Source of the DNA: an uncultured Microbacterium sp.
GTDB taxonomy: Bacteria; Actinomycetota; Actinomycetes; Actinomycetales; Microbacteriaceae
Length of the DNA stretch: 21,747 nucleotides
Assembly (NCBI RefSeq): GCF_937927635.1
Contig: NZ_CALBRW010000026.1
Coordinates: forward strand, 1 to 21,747
Direction: 5' to 3'
Shown: one piece after another, positions 7,327-14,666 of the stretch
Layout of the letters: each line of letters starts with the position of its first letter
Position numbering within the stretch: the first letter of the stretch is position 1
Translations under genes and position numbers: made by a program
The notes under the pieces: generated by a model
The model's database searches: none
The model's input: the letters and a program-made list of their open reading frames with translations, nothing else
What the model was told of the DNA's origin: nothing

Positions 7327-10020
7327 ATGGGCGGCATGGAGTCCACCACCATCGTCCTGCCGTCCGCACCCGCTGACACCCGCCGGCCGCCCCTGCCGCT
7401 GCTGGCCGCGGTGGTGCCCGTCGCCGCGGGCATCGTGCTGTGGTTGGTGACGGGCTCGCTGTTCGCGCTGTGCTTCGCCGCCCTCGGGCCGCTGATGCTC
7501 GTGGCGTCGTACGTCGATGGGCTGCGTACGCGGCGCAGGGAGCGCCGACGGGGCCGCGAGGAGAGCGACGCGGCCTGGGAGCGGGCCGAGACCGAACTGG
7601 AGCGCCTGCATGCGCAGGAGCACGCCGACGCCTGGCGTCGAGAGCCGGGGGTCGTGCAGAGCCTGCAGGAGCTGCCGCTGCGCAGTGGAGAGGCTCCGGA
7701 CCAGCGCACCTTCGTCATGCTCGGACGGGGCGCACGGCCCAGCACCGTGCAGGCCCGTGGGGGAGACGACGACCGCTCGCGGGCGTTCCGCACCCGCGCG
7801 AGAGAACTGGACGACGCTCCCGTGTCGGTGCCGCTGGGCCGCGGCATCTGCATCCGCGCGGCGGGGCCCGTCGCCGAGGCCGTCGCGAGGGCGATCGTGG
7901 TGCAGCTGTGCCTGCGCTTCGGCCCCTCGCTGCTGGGGATCAGCGGCGAAGCGATCAACGCCTGGGGCCTGAGCGGCTATCCGCACGCGGGGAGGATGCG
8001 CTCGGCGTTCCGCATCGCCCTCGGAGAGGGCGACGGCCGTGCCGACGCGCTGATCTGCATCCGGATGCCGGGGGAGGAGCCGCCGGAGGGCGTGACGACC
8101 GTGCTGGACTGCAGTGCACCGGCCCGTTCGCGGATGCGCACACCCGACGGCGAGCGCGAACTGGCCGCCGAGGCGCTGTCGGTCCAGCAGGCGCGCATCA
8201 TCGGCGCGGAGCTCGCCGACAGGGCGGACGCCGAGACCGCGATCCCGGACCGGATCGGTCTTGACGAGCTCGAAGCGGCGGATGCCGGCGGCCTGGCCGC
8301 GGCGATCGGGCGGGGGGAGCGCGGCGATCTGAGCGTGTCACTGGTCGAGGACGGGCCGCACGCCATCGTCACGGGCATGACCGGAACAGGCAAGAGCGAG
8401 CTGCTGACCAGCTGGGTCACGGCACTGGCCGCGACGCACTCGCCGGAGGAGCTGGCATTCGTGCTGGTGGACTTCAAGGGCGGCACGGCGTTCGATCCGC
8501 TGCGCCGCCTGCCGCACGTGGTCGCGGTCATCACGGACCTGGACGCGGAAGGGGCGCGGCGCGGCGTGGGCAGCCTCACCGCAGAGCTGCGCCGCCGCGA
8601 GGCTGCGCTCGGCCGGGCCGGAGTGCGCGACGTGGAGGACTGCGCCGGGCTGTCCCGGCTGGTGATCGTCATCGACGAGTTCGCCGCCCTGCTGCAGGAG
8701 CATCCGGACCTCGGAGCCGTCTTCACCGATGTCGCGGCCCGCGGCCGGGCTCTGGGCATGCACCTCGTGCTGGGCACGCAGCGGGCCAGCGGGGTGATCC
8801 GCGACGCGCTGGCGGCCAACTGTCCGCTGCGCATCAGCCTGCGGGTGGCCGAGCCCGCCGACAGCCGCTTCGTGATCGGATCGGACGCCGCGGCGGAACT
8901 GCCCGGCGGCACGGAATCGCGGGGGCTGGCGTTCGTGCGCCGTCCGCGCGACAGTCGGGCCGAGCCTGCTCGTATCGCCCTCACCGCCGACGCGGACATC
9001 GAGGCTGCGGCGCGGCGCTGGAGCGGGCATCGGGCCCAGCCCAGTCCGTGGCTGCCACCGCTTCCGTCGAAGCTGGAACTCCCTGCCGACGAGCTGTCCG
9101 CAGGCGTGGTGCTGGGGCTCGCGGATGAGCCCGACCGGCAGCGCCAGCCGTGGCTGCATCTGGCCGACGGCGATGGACTCGCGATCATCGGGGGACCCGG
9201 GTCGGGGAAGAGCTCCGCGGTGGCCCTGCTGGCGGCTCAGCTGCCGGACGCCGTCGTGATCCCGCAGGATCCGGAGGCGGCGTGGGATGTCGTGGCGCAG
9301 CTGTGCGCGGGCGCGCACGGCCCCGTGCTGTGCGATGACCTGGATCTGCTGGCGGCGCAATACCCGCCGGACTACGCGCAGGTGTTCACGGGTCGTTGGG
9401 AGATGATCGTGCGGGCTCCCTCGACCACGGTGATCACCCTGTCTCGGGTGTCGGGCCCGCTCGGCAGGCTGATCGACGCCGTGCCCCGGCACGCACTGCT
9501 GCGGCTGACCAGCAAGGTCGAGCACATCGCCGCGGGCGGCGAGCCGGCGGCCTTCGACCGCGGGCGCCCGACGGGCCGGGCCTGGATGGACGGCCTCGAG
9601 GTGCAGCTGTGCCTGCCGGCAGAGGGGGCGCAGCGCGACCAGCGCACGTCGGAGAGCGGCGCGTGGCGGCCGAGCGGTCCGCGCACCGGGATCATCACGC
9701 CGGCCGTCGGCGCCACCGCGGCCGTGCTGGCCTCCGCGCATCCGGGGCAGCGGGTGATGTCGTTGCGCGACCTCGCGCCCGGCGCTCCCGCGGCCGAGGA
9801 TGCAGTGATCGTCGTCGGCGACCCCGAGGAGTGGCGCGCGCAGTGGGCGCTGCTGCAGGGCATCCGCACGACGGGCGAGCTGGTGGTCGCTGCGGAATGC
9901 GCGACCGAACTGCGTCAGCTCGCCGGTGTCCGTGAGCTGCCGCCCTACGCGCAGCTCCACGCTGATCGGGCGTGGAGCGTGCAGGCGGGGAGTCCGCCTC
10001 AGCGGGTGCTGCTGGGCTGA
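7327..10020 (+). CDS. FtsK/SpoIIIE-type, EccC/EssC-like membrane ATPase with two P-loop modules
   Basis: An 897-residue membrane ATPase. Two hydrophobic segments (about residues 22-42 and 46-62) are followed by a basic stretch (RTRRRERRRGRE), as in the ATPases of type VII secretion. ATPase 1 has Walker A GMTGTGKSE with Lys356, VLVDFKGGTAFD, and Walker B LVIVIDEFA with Asp450-Glu451, plus LGTQRASGVIRDALAANCPLR. ATPase 2 is weaker, with GGPGSGKSS (Lys628) and LCDDLDLL (Asp670). Mycobacterial EccC has three ATPase modules and firmicute EssC adds N-terminal FHA domains; neither is seen here. By family it would move WXG100-type proteins across the membrane, but no WXG100 gene or other secretion component lies in the window. 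It could instead be a DNA translocase, though the FtsK gamma domain is absent. Start ATG 7327 is uncertain; ATG 7336 is an alternative. Confidence 0.85.
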   Translation: MGGMESTTIVLPSAPADTRRPPLPLLAAVVPVAAGIVLWLVTGSLFALCFAALGPLMLVASYVDGLRTRRRERRRGREESDAAWERAETELERLHAQEHADAWRREPGVVQSLQELPLRSGEAPDQRTFVMLGRGARPSTVQARGGDDDRSRAFRTRARELDDAPVSVPLGRGICIRAAGPVAEAVARAIVVQLCLRFGPSLLGISGEAINAWGLSGYPHAGRMRSAFRIALGEGDGRADALICIRMPGEEPPEGVTTVLDCSAPARSRMRTPDGERELAAEALSVQQARIIGAELADRADAETAIPDRIGLDELEAADAGGLAAAIGRGERGDLSVSLVEDGPHAIVTGMTGTGKSELLTSWVTALAATHSPEELAFVLVDFKGGTAFDPLRRLPHVVAVITDLDAEGARRGVGSLTAELRRREAALGRAGVRDVEDCAGLSRLVIVIDEFAALLQEHPDLGAVFTDVAARGRALGMHLVLGTQRASGVIRDALAANCPLRISLRVAEPADSRFVIGSDAAAELPGGTESRGLAFVRRPRDSRAEPARIALTADADIEAAARRWSGHRAQPSPWLPPLPSKLELPADELSAGVVLGLADEPDRQRQPWLHLADGDGLAIIGGPGSGKSSAVALLAAQLPDAVVIPQDPEAAWDVVAQLCAGAHGPVLCDDLDLLAAQYPPDYAQVFTGRWEMIVRAPSTTVITLSRVSGPLGRLIDAVPRHALLRLTSKVEHIAAGGEPAAFDRGRPTGRAWMDGLEVQLCLPAEGAQRDQRTSESGAWRPSGPRTGIITPAVGATAAVLASAHPGQRVMSLRDLAPGAPAAEDAVIVVGDPEEWRAQWALLQGIRTTGELVVAAECATELRQLAGVRELPPYAQLHADRAWSVQAGSPPQRVLLG
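9954..9978. terminator. Hairpin near the convergent gene ends, possible terminator
   Basis: A perfect 9-bp inverted repeat (9954-9962 with 9970-9978, 7-nt loop) lies inside the last codons of the ATPase gene and about 50 nt beyond the stop of the convergent asparaginase gene. It has no T run; it could end the asparaginase transcript. Confidence 0.35.
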
Positions 10021-10029
10021 GTGCTGGTG

Positions 10030-11025
10030 TCAGATCCCCGCTGCGGGGCGCACGCGTCCCACCGGCTGCCCGCCCCCGAGGATCTCCAGCGGCAGTGCTG
10101 CCGTCAGCGTGGCGACATCGGCCTCGCTCACCGCCCCGGCGCGGGCCAGCAGCGTGGCCGCGACGACGGCGGCCGCGCGGCCGCTGCCGTCCAGCATCTT
10201 CAGCGCCACCGTGGTGGCATCCGGGGCCACCATCACCATCACGCCCTCGGCGCCGCCCTTCGCGAAGACGCCGAGCGTTTCGACCGCGATGGTGTCCGGC
10301 TCGCCGGGACCGGCGATCGTCCACGGGTTCTCGCGCACCGCACGCACCAGGGCGCCCGCGACGCGGTGCAGGGCGAAGGGCGACCTCTCCGAGGCGGAGC
10401 CGATGCGGTGGATGCCGCGAGCGAGCCCCGCGAGGGTGATCGCATGCACGGGAGCGCCGCAGCCGTCGACGGCAGTATGCGCGATCCTCTCACCGGTCAG
10501 CCGCTCCACGACCTCGCGGATGTGCACCTGCAGCGGGTGCGCGGGGTCGAGGTATCCTGCGGTCGGCCAGCCGGTGGCCACGCATGCTCGCAGCATGAGC
10601 GCGTGCTTGCCGGAGCAGTTCATCCGGATGCGGGCCTCGCCCGCGTGGTCGCGGATCATCTCGCGGCGCGTCGCCGTGTCGGAGGGCCACGCCGGCGGGC
10701 AGGCCAGGTCGTCCTCGGTGAGCCCGGCGGCCGTGAGGATCTCACGCACGACCTCGACGTGCCGATCGGTGCCGGTGTGGCTGGCGGTGCCCAGCGCCAG
10801 CTGCTCGCCCTCCAGCACCGCACCGGCCGTCAGGCTGGCGACGGCCTGCAGGGGCTTGAGGCTGGAGCGCGGAAGGATCAGGGCGTCGGCGTTGCCGTGC
10901 TGGGCGATGACCTCGCCCTCCGGGGACAGCACGATGGCGGCGCCGGCATGGCGGGACTCCACGAAGCCGCTGCGCTCCACGATCGCGAGTTCGACGGCAT
11001 CACGGACAGTCAGGGTCTCCAGCAC
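10030..11025 (-). CDS. Asparaginase of the Rhizobium etli AnsA / asparaginase_II family
   Basis: A cytoplasmic L-asparaginase (L-asparagine to aspartate and ammonia) of the class unrelated to E. coli AnsA/AnsB. From the second GTG the protein has 331 residues. Residues known from the R. etli enzyme are in place: Ser54-x-x-Lys57 in LPRSSLKP, Ser82 in TASHTG, and the zinc set Cys137-x-x-Lys140 in RMNCSGKH with Cys189 in VDGCGAPV. The C-terminus has the family GGAEGVMVM and LKMLDGSGRA segments. Two GTG codons stand in tandem (11028 and 11025); the second is chosen because it lies 6 nt behind a -10 box, the spacing of other leaderless genes here. It ends 9 nt from the convergent ATPase gene. Confidence 0.92.
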   Translation of the reverse strand: MLETLTVRDAVELAIVERSGFVESRHAGAAIVLSPEGEVIAQHGNADALILPRSSLKPLQAVASLTAGAVLEGEQLALGTASHTGTDRHVEVVREILTAAGLTEDDLACPPAWPSDTATRREMIRDHAGEARIRMNCSGKHALMLRACVATGWPTAGYLDPAHPLQVHIREVVERLTGERIAHTAVDGCGAPVHAITLAGLARGIHRIGSASERSPFALHRVAGALVRAVRENPWTIAGPGEPDTIAVETLGVFAKGGAEGVMVMVAPDATTVALKMLDGSGRAAAVVAATLLARAGAVSEADVATLTAALPLEILGGGQPVGRVRPAAGI

Positions 11026-11031
11026 CACACC

Positions 11032-11037
11032 AGCCTA
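11032..11037 (-). promoter_or_regulatory. -10 box TAGGCT of the asparaginase gene
   Basis: On the minus strand TAGGCT is followed by 6 nt and then the GTG at 11025. The spacing predicts a leaderless transcript. Confidence 0.6.
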
Positions 11038-11086
11038 CTGTGCGGCGTCTGCCGGCCGAGGAAGGTCCCTGCAGGCTGAGAGGTGC

Positions 11087-11092
11087 AAGACT
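11087..11092 (+). promoter_or_regulatory. Weak -10-like AAGACT before the OsmC gene
   Basis: AAGACT matches only the A at position 2 and the T at position 6 of TANNNT, but it stands exactly 6 nt before the ATG at 11099, the same spacing as the clear leaderless promoters in this window. Confidence 0.35.
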
Positions 11093-11098
11093 CGTCCC

Positions 11099-11584
11099 AT
11101 GGCACAGCATCCGCTCGGCGAACACCGCTACGCGCTCACGACCACCTGGACCGGCAATCTCGGCACGGGGACGAGCGGATACCGCGACTACACCCGCGAT
11201 GTGCTCGTGCGCGCCGCGGGCAAGCCCGACATCCTGGCATCCTCCGACAAGCCCTTCCGAGGCGACCCCACCCGCTGGAACCCGGAGGACATGCTGATCG
11301 CGGCCCTGTCGGAGTGTCACCTGCTCTCGTACCTGCACGTGTGCGTCACCAGGGGCGTCGTGCTCACCGCGTACCGGGACGAGGCCACCGGGGTGATGCG
11401 CGAGGACGGGCGCAGCGGCGGTGCATTCACCGAGGTCGTGCTGCATCCGCACGTGACCGTCGCCGACGCGTCCATGGTCGAGGCAGCCCGCGAGGCGCAT
11501 CACCAGGCGCACGAGTGGTGCTTCATCGCCAACTCGGTCAACTTCCCCGTGCGCTACGAGGTCACCGTCGACGTCGCGTCCTAG
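11099..11584 (+). CDS. OsmC family (peroxiredoxin-like) protein
   Basis: A 161-residue OsmC/YhfA-type protein. OsmC/Ohr proteins reduce organic hydroperoxides with two cysteines; both are present at the expected places, Cys73 in LIAALSECHLLSYLH and Cys141 in HEWCFIANSVNFPV, with a third at 82. The N-terminal strands (YALTTTWTGNLGTGTSGYRDY) and the PEDMLIAALSECH helix are typical of the OsmC-like branch that is not Ohr. The ATG at 11099 is chosen because the OsmC fold begins right after it, although the frame stays open far upstream. It is transcribed divergently from the asparaginase gene, and its stop codon overlaps that of the convergent acyltransferase within one CTAG. Confidence 0.92.
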   Translation: MAQHPLGEHRYALTTTWTGNLGTGTSGYRDYTRDVLVRAAGKPDILASSDKPFRGDPTRWNPEDMLIAALSECHLLSYLHVCVTRGVVLTAYRDEATGVMREDGRSGGAFTEVVLHPHVTVADASMVEAAREAHHQAHEWCFIANSVNFPVRYEVTVDVAS

Positions 11585-12357
11585 CGGCGCTCGTGGGGCA
11601 GCGCCTGCTTGAGCTTGTCGATCGGGTTCTGCGCCGGCGGCTCGTTGTACACGCCGGCCAGCTCCTGCCCGCTGAGCTCGTGGATGGCGGTCATGATCTC
11701 GTCCGTCGCCAGGCGCCTGGCCTTGCCGCTGGTGGCCGGACCGTGCTTGGAGACGTCGATCGGCTCGCCGAAGCGCACCGTGATGCGCTCCTTGAATGAC
11801 GGCATCCTCGCGCCCACCGGCATCGCACGATCGGTGCCGATCAGCCCCACCGGCACCACCGGGGCGCCGGTCTGCAGGGCCAGGAACGCCACGCCCGTGC
11901 GGCCCTTGTAAAGCCGGCCGTCGGTGGAGCGGGTGCCCTCCGGGTACAGCGCGACGGCGAGGTCCTCCTCCAGCAGCTGTCGCTGCTGGTCCAGCGCGTC
12001 CAGTGCGGCCTGACCGCCGCCTCGGCGCACCGGGATCGCGCCGACCGAGGTGAAGAACTCGCGGGAGAGTGCGCCCTTCAACCCGGTGCCCTCGAAGTAG
12101 CTCGACTTCGCGAGGAAGTGCACGGTCCGGGGCGCCGCGACCGGGATGGCCATCGAGTCGATGAACGACAGGTGGTTGCTGGCGAGGATCACCGGGCCGG
12201 TGCGCGGCACGTTCTCGCGGCCCTCGATACGGGGCCGGTAGACCACGCGGGCCAGGGGAGTGGCCACCATGCGGCCGACCCTGTACTTGAATCCTGCATG
12301 TCGCGGGGTGTGCGATTCCGGTTCGTGCTCGGACCCGCCGGACTGCTCAGAACTCAT
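11581..12357 (-). CDS. plsC: 1-acyl-sn-glycerol-3-phosphate acyltransferase (PlsC family)
   Basis: A membrane-associated acyltransferase that would convert lysophosphatidic acid to phosphatidic acid using acyl donors in phospholipid synthesis. The 258 residues carry the four PlsC blocks: NHLSFID with His62-x4-Asp67, a FFTSVGAIPVRRGG block with the substrate-binding region, LYPEGTRS (Pro139-Glu140-Gly-Thr-Arg143), and the APVVPVGLIGTD block. The first 22 residues are hydrophilic, and there is no clear transmembrane helix, so it is probably a peripheral protein. Paralogues in actinobacteria may act on other acceptors. The ATG at 12357 lies exactly 6 nt behind a TAAACT box (leaderless). The gene converges with the OsmC gene and shares its CTAG stop. 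Confidence 0.93.
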   Translation of the reverse strand: MSSEQSGGSEHEPESHTPRHAGFKYRVGRMVATPLARVVYRPRIEGRENVPRTGPVILASNHLSFIDSMAIPVAAPRTVHFLAKSSYFEGTGLKGALSREFFTSVGAIPVRRGGGQAALDALDQQRQLLEEDLAVALYPEGTRSTDGRLYKGRTGVAFLALQTGAPVVPVGLIGTDRAMPVGARMPSFKERITVRFGEPIDVSKHGPATSGKARRLATDEIMTAIHELSGQELAGVYNEPPAQNPIDKLKQALPHERR

Positions 12358-12363
12358 CAGAGA

Positions 12364-12369
12364 AGTTTA
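12364..12369 (-). promoter_or_regulatory. -10 box TAAACT of the acyltransferase gene
   Basis: Minus-strand TAAACT, 6 nt before the ATG at 12357. It predicts a leaderless mRNA and is the most AT-rich -10 box among the TANNNT boxes found here. Confidence 0.65.
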
Positions 12370-12481
12370 TCCAGCCGCGCATGCCCGCGACGGAATGTCG
12401 ACGGGGGACCCGGCATTCAGCCGCGGCAAAGCCCGATACGGGAGGATGGTCTCTTCCGTCCAGCGATTTCGAGGTCCCATC

Positions 12482-13435
12482 TTGCGCCTGCGTCCCCTCG
12501 CCCTCCTCTCCACTCTCGCCGTCTCGGCGATGCTGCTCGCCGGATGTGCGGGCTCGTCCTCGCCGAACCCGTCGTCGTCCTCGACTCCGGGTGCCTCCGG
12601 CGACGTGTGTTCCCAGGCCGTGAAGCCCGGCGCCGTGTCCGACAGCGTGAAGATCACCGGCGACTTCGGCACGCCCTCGACGGCCACCTTCGAGCTCAAG
12701 CAGAAGGTGAAGGACCTGCAGCGCACCGTCGTCAGCAAGGGTGACGGCGCGACGATCAAGAAGGGCGACTACGTCACCTACGCGATCAGCGCGTTCGACA
12801 CCGAGACGGGCAAGCGCATCGGCGACCTCGGCTACAAGGCCGACGAGATCCTTCCGCAGAACGTCCTGGCCAACCAGACGCTGGCGCAGGTGATCGGCTG
12901 CGTGCCCCTCGGCACCCGCATTGCCGCGGCGTTCCCCGCTCAGCAGGGCGGAACGGGCTCGCAGGTGTACATCATCGATGTGCTGAAGACCAGCCCCACC
13001 GCGGCGTGGGGCAAGGATCAGGCCCCCGTCGACGGAATGCCGACCGTCAAACTCGCGAGCGATGGTGAGCCCGCCATCACGATCCCCAAGACCGACGCGC
13101 CCGCCGACCTGAAGATCTCCGTGCTCAAGGAGGGCGACGGCGGTGCGGTCGCTGACGGCGACACCACGTTGCTGCAGTACTACGGCGTCACCTGGGCCGA
13201 TGGCAAGAGCTTCGATTCGTCGTGGAAGAACGGCGAGCCCATCACCGTGCCCGGCAACGCCTACGTGCCCGGCTTCGTCAAGGCGCTGGCAGGTCAGAAG
13301 GTCGGCTCGCAGGTGCTCGTGGTCATCCCGCCTTCCGAGGGCTACGGCGACAAGGCGCAGGGCTCGATCCCGGCGAACTCCACGCTGGTGTTCGTGATCG
13401 ACATCCTCGCCACCCAGCACGTGGCGGCCGGGTAG
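12482..13435 (+). CDS. FKBP-type peptidyl-prolyl isomerase, secreted lipoprotein
   Basis: A predicted lipoprotein chaperone on the outer face of the membrane that catalyses proline cis-trans isomerisation. From a TTG start, residues 1-22 are a signal peptide with two Arg, a hydrophobic core and a lipobox LAGC (Cys22), then a Ser/Pro linker. The C-terminal half is a canonical FKBP domain (LLQYYGVTWADGKSFDSSW, VPGFVKALAGQKVGSQVLVV, IPPSEGYGDKAQGSIPANST, LVFVIDIL). The first half (KKGDYVTYAISAFDTETG to VYIIDVLKT) looks like a second, degenerate FKBP fold. The TTG at 12482 has a GAGG 7 nt upstream; an ATG at 12446 would add 12 residues but has its GGGAGG touching the start codon. A terminator follows. 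Confidence 0.92.
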   Translation: MRLRPLALLSTLAVSAMLLAGCAGSSSPNPSSSSTPGASGDVCSQAVKPGAVSDSVKITGDFGTPSTATFELKQKVKDLQRTVVSKGDGATIKKGDYVTYAISAFDTETGKRIGDLGYKADEILPQNVLANQTLAQVIGCVPLGTRIAAAFPAQQGGTGSQVYIIDVLKTSPTAAWGKDQAPVDGMPTVKLASDGEPAITIPKTDAPADLKISVLKEGDGGAVADGDTTLLQYYGVTWADGKSFDSSWKNGEPITVPGNAYVPGFVKALAGQKVGSQVLVVIPPSEGYGDKAQGSIPANSTLVFVIDILATQHVAAG

Positions 13436-13447
13436 CGCCATCCTCCA

Positions 13448-13484
13448 GACGCGGCGGTCCCGATCCTCTCGGGGTCGCCGCGTC
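13448..13484 (+). terminator. Hairpin terminator between the FKBP gene and dxr
   Basis: A 9-bp stem GACGCGGCG/CGCCGCGTC (13448-13456 with 13476-13484) is continued by an inner CCCGA/TCGGG stem. It begins 12 nt after the FKBP stop and ends just before the dxr -10 box; no T run. Confidence 0.7.
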
Positions 13485-13489
13485 GTCGT

Positions 13490-13495
13490 TAGGCT
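13490..13495 (+). promoter_or_regulatory. -10 box TAGGCT of dxr
   Basis: TAGGCT followed by 6 nt and the ATG at 13502. It predicts a leaderless dxr transcript. Confidence 0.65.
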
Positions 13496-13501
13496 GGCGG
13501 T

Positions 13502-14590
13502 ATGCGTCGCATCATCGTGCTCGGCTCCACTGGCTCCATCGGAACGCAGGCTCTGGACGTGATCCGCGCCAATCCACGGCGCTTCGAACTGGTGGGCCTC
13601 TCGGCGGGCACCAATGCCGAGCTGGTGGCGCAGCAGGCCGAGGAGTTCCAGGTCGAGCACACGGCACTGGGCGCTGAGGAGTCCGAGCAGCTGGTACGCG
13701 ACGTCGAGGCGGACGTCGTGCTGAACGCCATCACCGGGTCGATCGGCCTGGGCTCGACGCTGGCCACGCTGAAGGCCGGTCGCACCCTGGCGCTGGCCAA
13801 CAAGGAGTCGCTGATCGTCGGCGGCGAGCTGGTCCGCACCGCGGCAGGCGAGGATCAGCTCGTACCCGTCGACTCCGAGCACTCGGCCATCGCGCAGGCG
13901 CTGCGCGCGGGCGCTGCCGGCGAGGTGCGCAGGCTCGTGGTCACGGCATCCGGCGGTCCCTTCCGCGGCCGTAGCCGCGCCGAACTGGCCGAGGTGACCC
14001 CGGTGCAGGCGCTCGCGCACCCGACCTGGAACATGGGCCGGATGGTCACCACCAACTCCGCGACCCTGGTCAACAAGGGCCTGGAGGTCATCGAGGCGCA
14101 CCTGCTGTTCGACGTGGACTACGACGACATCGAGGTGGTCGTGCATCCGCAGTCCATCGTGCACTCCATGGTGGAATTCGTGGACGGCTCCACGATCGCG
14201 CAGGCCTCGCCGCCCGACATGCGACTGCCCATCTCGCTCGGGCTGGACTGGCCGCACCGGGTGGGCGGCGTGGGGCGCCCGCTGGACTGGAAGCAGGCGT
14301 CCAGCTGGACCTTCGAACCGCTGGACTCCGAGGCGTTCCCCGCCGTGGCCCTGGCCAAGGCCGTGGGGCGCGCGGGCAGGGCCTATCCCGCCGTCTACAA
14401 CGCCGCCAACGAGCAGGCGGTGAACGCCTTCCACGAGGGGCGGCTTTCGTTCCTCGGCATCGTCGACACCATCCAGCGCGTCGTGGACGTGCACGAGCCT
14501 CTCGACGGCGAGCTGACGGTCGAGACGCTGGCGGATGCCGAGACCTGGGCCCGCGCGAAGGCTGACGCGCTCATCGCCGCCGCCTCGTAA
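13502..14590 (+). CDS. dxr: 1-deoxy-D-xylulose 5-phosphate reductoisomerase
   Basis: Second, committed enzyme of the MEP isoprenoid pathway: it rearranges and reduces DXP to MEP with NADPH and a divalent metal. The 362-residue protein opens with the NADPH-binding GSTGSIGTQALDV (residues 8-14), then ALANKES, the metal-binding VDSEHSA, the ASGGPFRGRS loop, HPTWNMG, NSATLVNKGLEVIEAHLLF with the second set of metal and substrate residues, HPQSIVHSMVEF, and the C-terminal helical domain with NAANEQAVNAF. It is about 35 residues shorter than E. coli Dxr, mainly between the ELVGLSAG strand and ADVVLNAI, but all catalytic parts remain. ATG 13502 is fixed by the -10 box. Its usual partners rseP and ispG lie downstream on the same strand. 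Confidence 0.97.
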   Translation: MRRIIVLGSTGSIGTQALDVIRANPRRFELVGLSAGTNAELVAQQAEEFQVEHTALGAEESEQLVRDVEADVVLNAITGSIGLGSTLATLKAGRTLALANKESLIVGGELVRTAAGEDQLVPVDSEHSAIAQALRAGAAGEVRRLVVTASGGPFRGRSRAELAEVTPVQALAHPTWNMGRMVTTNSATLVNKGLEVIEAHLLFDVDYDDIEVVVHPQSIVHSMVEFVDGSTIAQASPPDMRLPISLGLDWPHRVGGVGRPLDWKQASSWTFEPLDSEAFPAVALAKAVGRAGRAYPAVYNAANEQAVNAFHEGRLSFLGIVDTIQRVVDVHEPLDGELTVETLADAETWARAKADALIAAAS

Positions 14591-14600
14591 AGCCCGTCTA

Positions 14601-14650
14601 TCTGCGCCGAATGCGCTGTTTCCGGGTGAAAACAGCGCATTCGGCGCAGA
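14601..14650. repeat. Perfect 21-bp inverted repeat, 8-nt loop (bidirectional terminator or REP-like palindrome)
   Basis: The arm 14601-14621 is the exact reverse complement of 14630-14650; the loop is CCGGGTGA. It lies between the convergent ends of dxr and the murE-like gene, 10 nt and 17 nt from their stop codons. The T/A triplets sit at the loop end of the stem, not after it, so it lacks the T tail of a classical terminator. Length and perfection exceed the other hairpins here. Confidence 0.9.
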
Positions 14651-14666
14651 CAGAGCGGCCTTGCGG

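Noticed and set aside
8338..9960. Long minus-strand open frame inside the EccC-like gene
   Set aside because: Arg/His/Gln-rich composition without motifs; the sense strand has Walker motifs in the right order.
10036..10048. CCCCG-CTG-CGGGG hairpin as a terminator
   Set aside because: It lies inside the last codons of the asparaginase gene with a 5-bp stem and no T tail; it is too weak to support.
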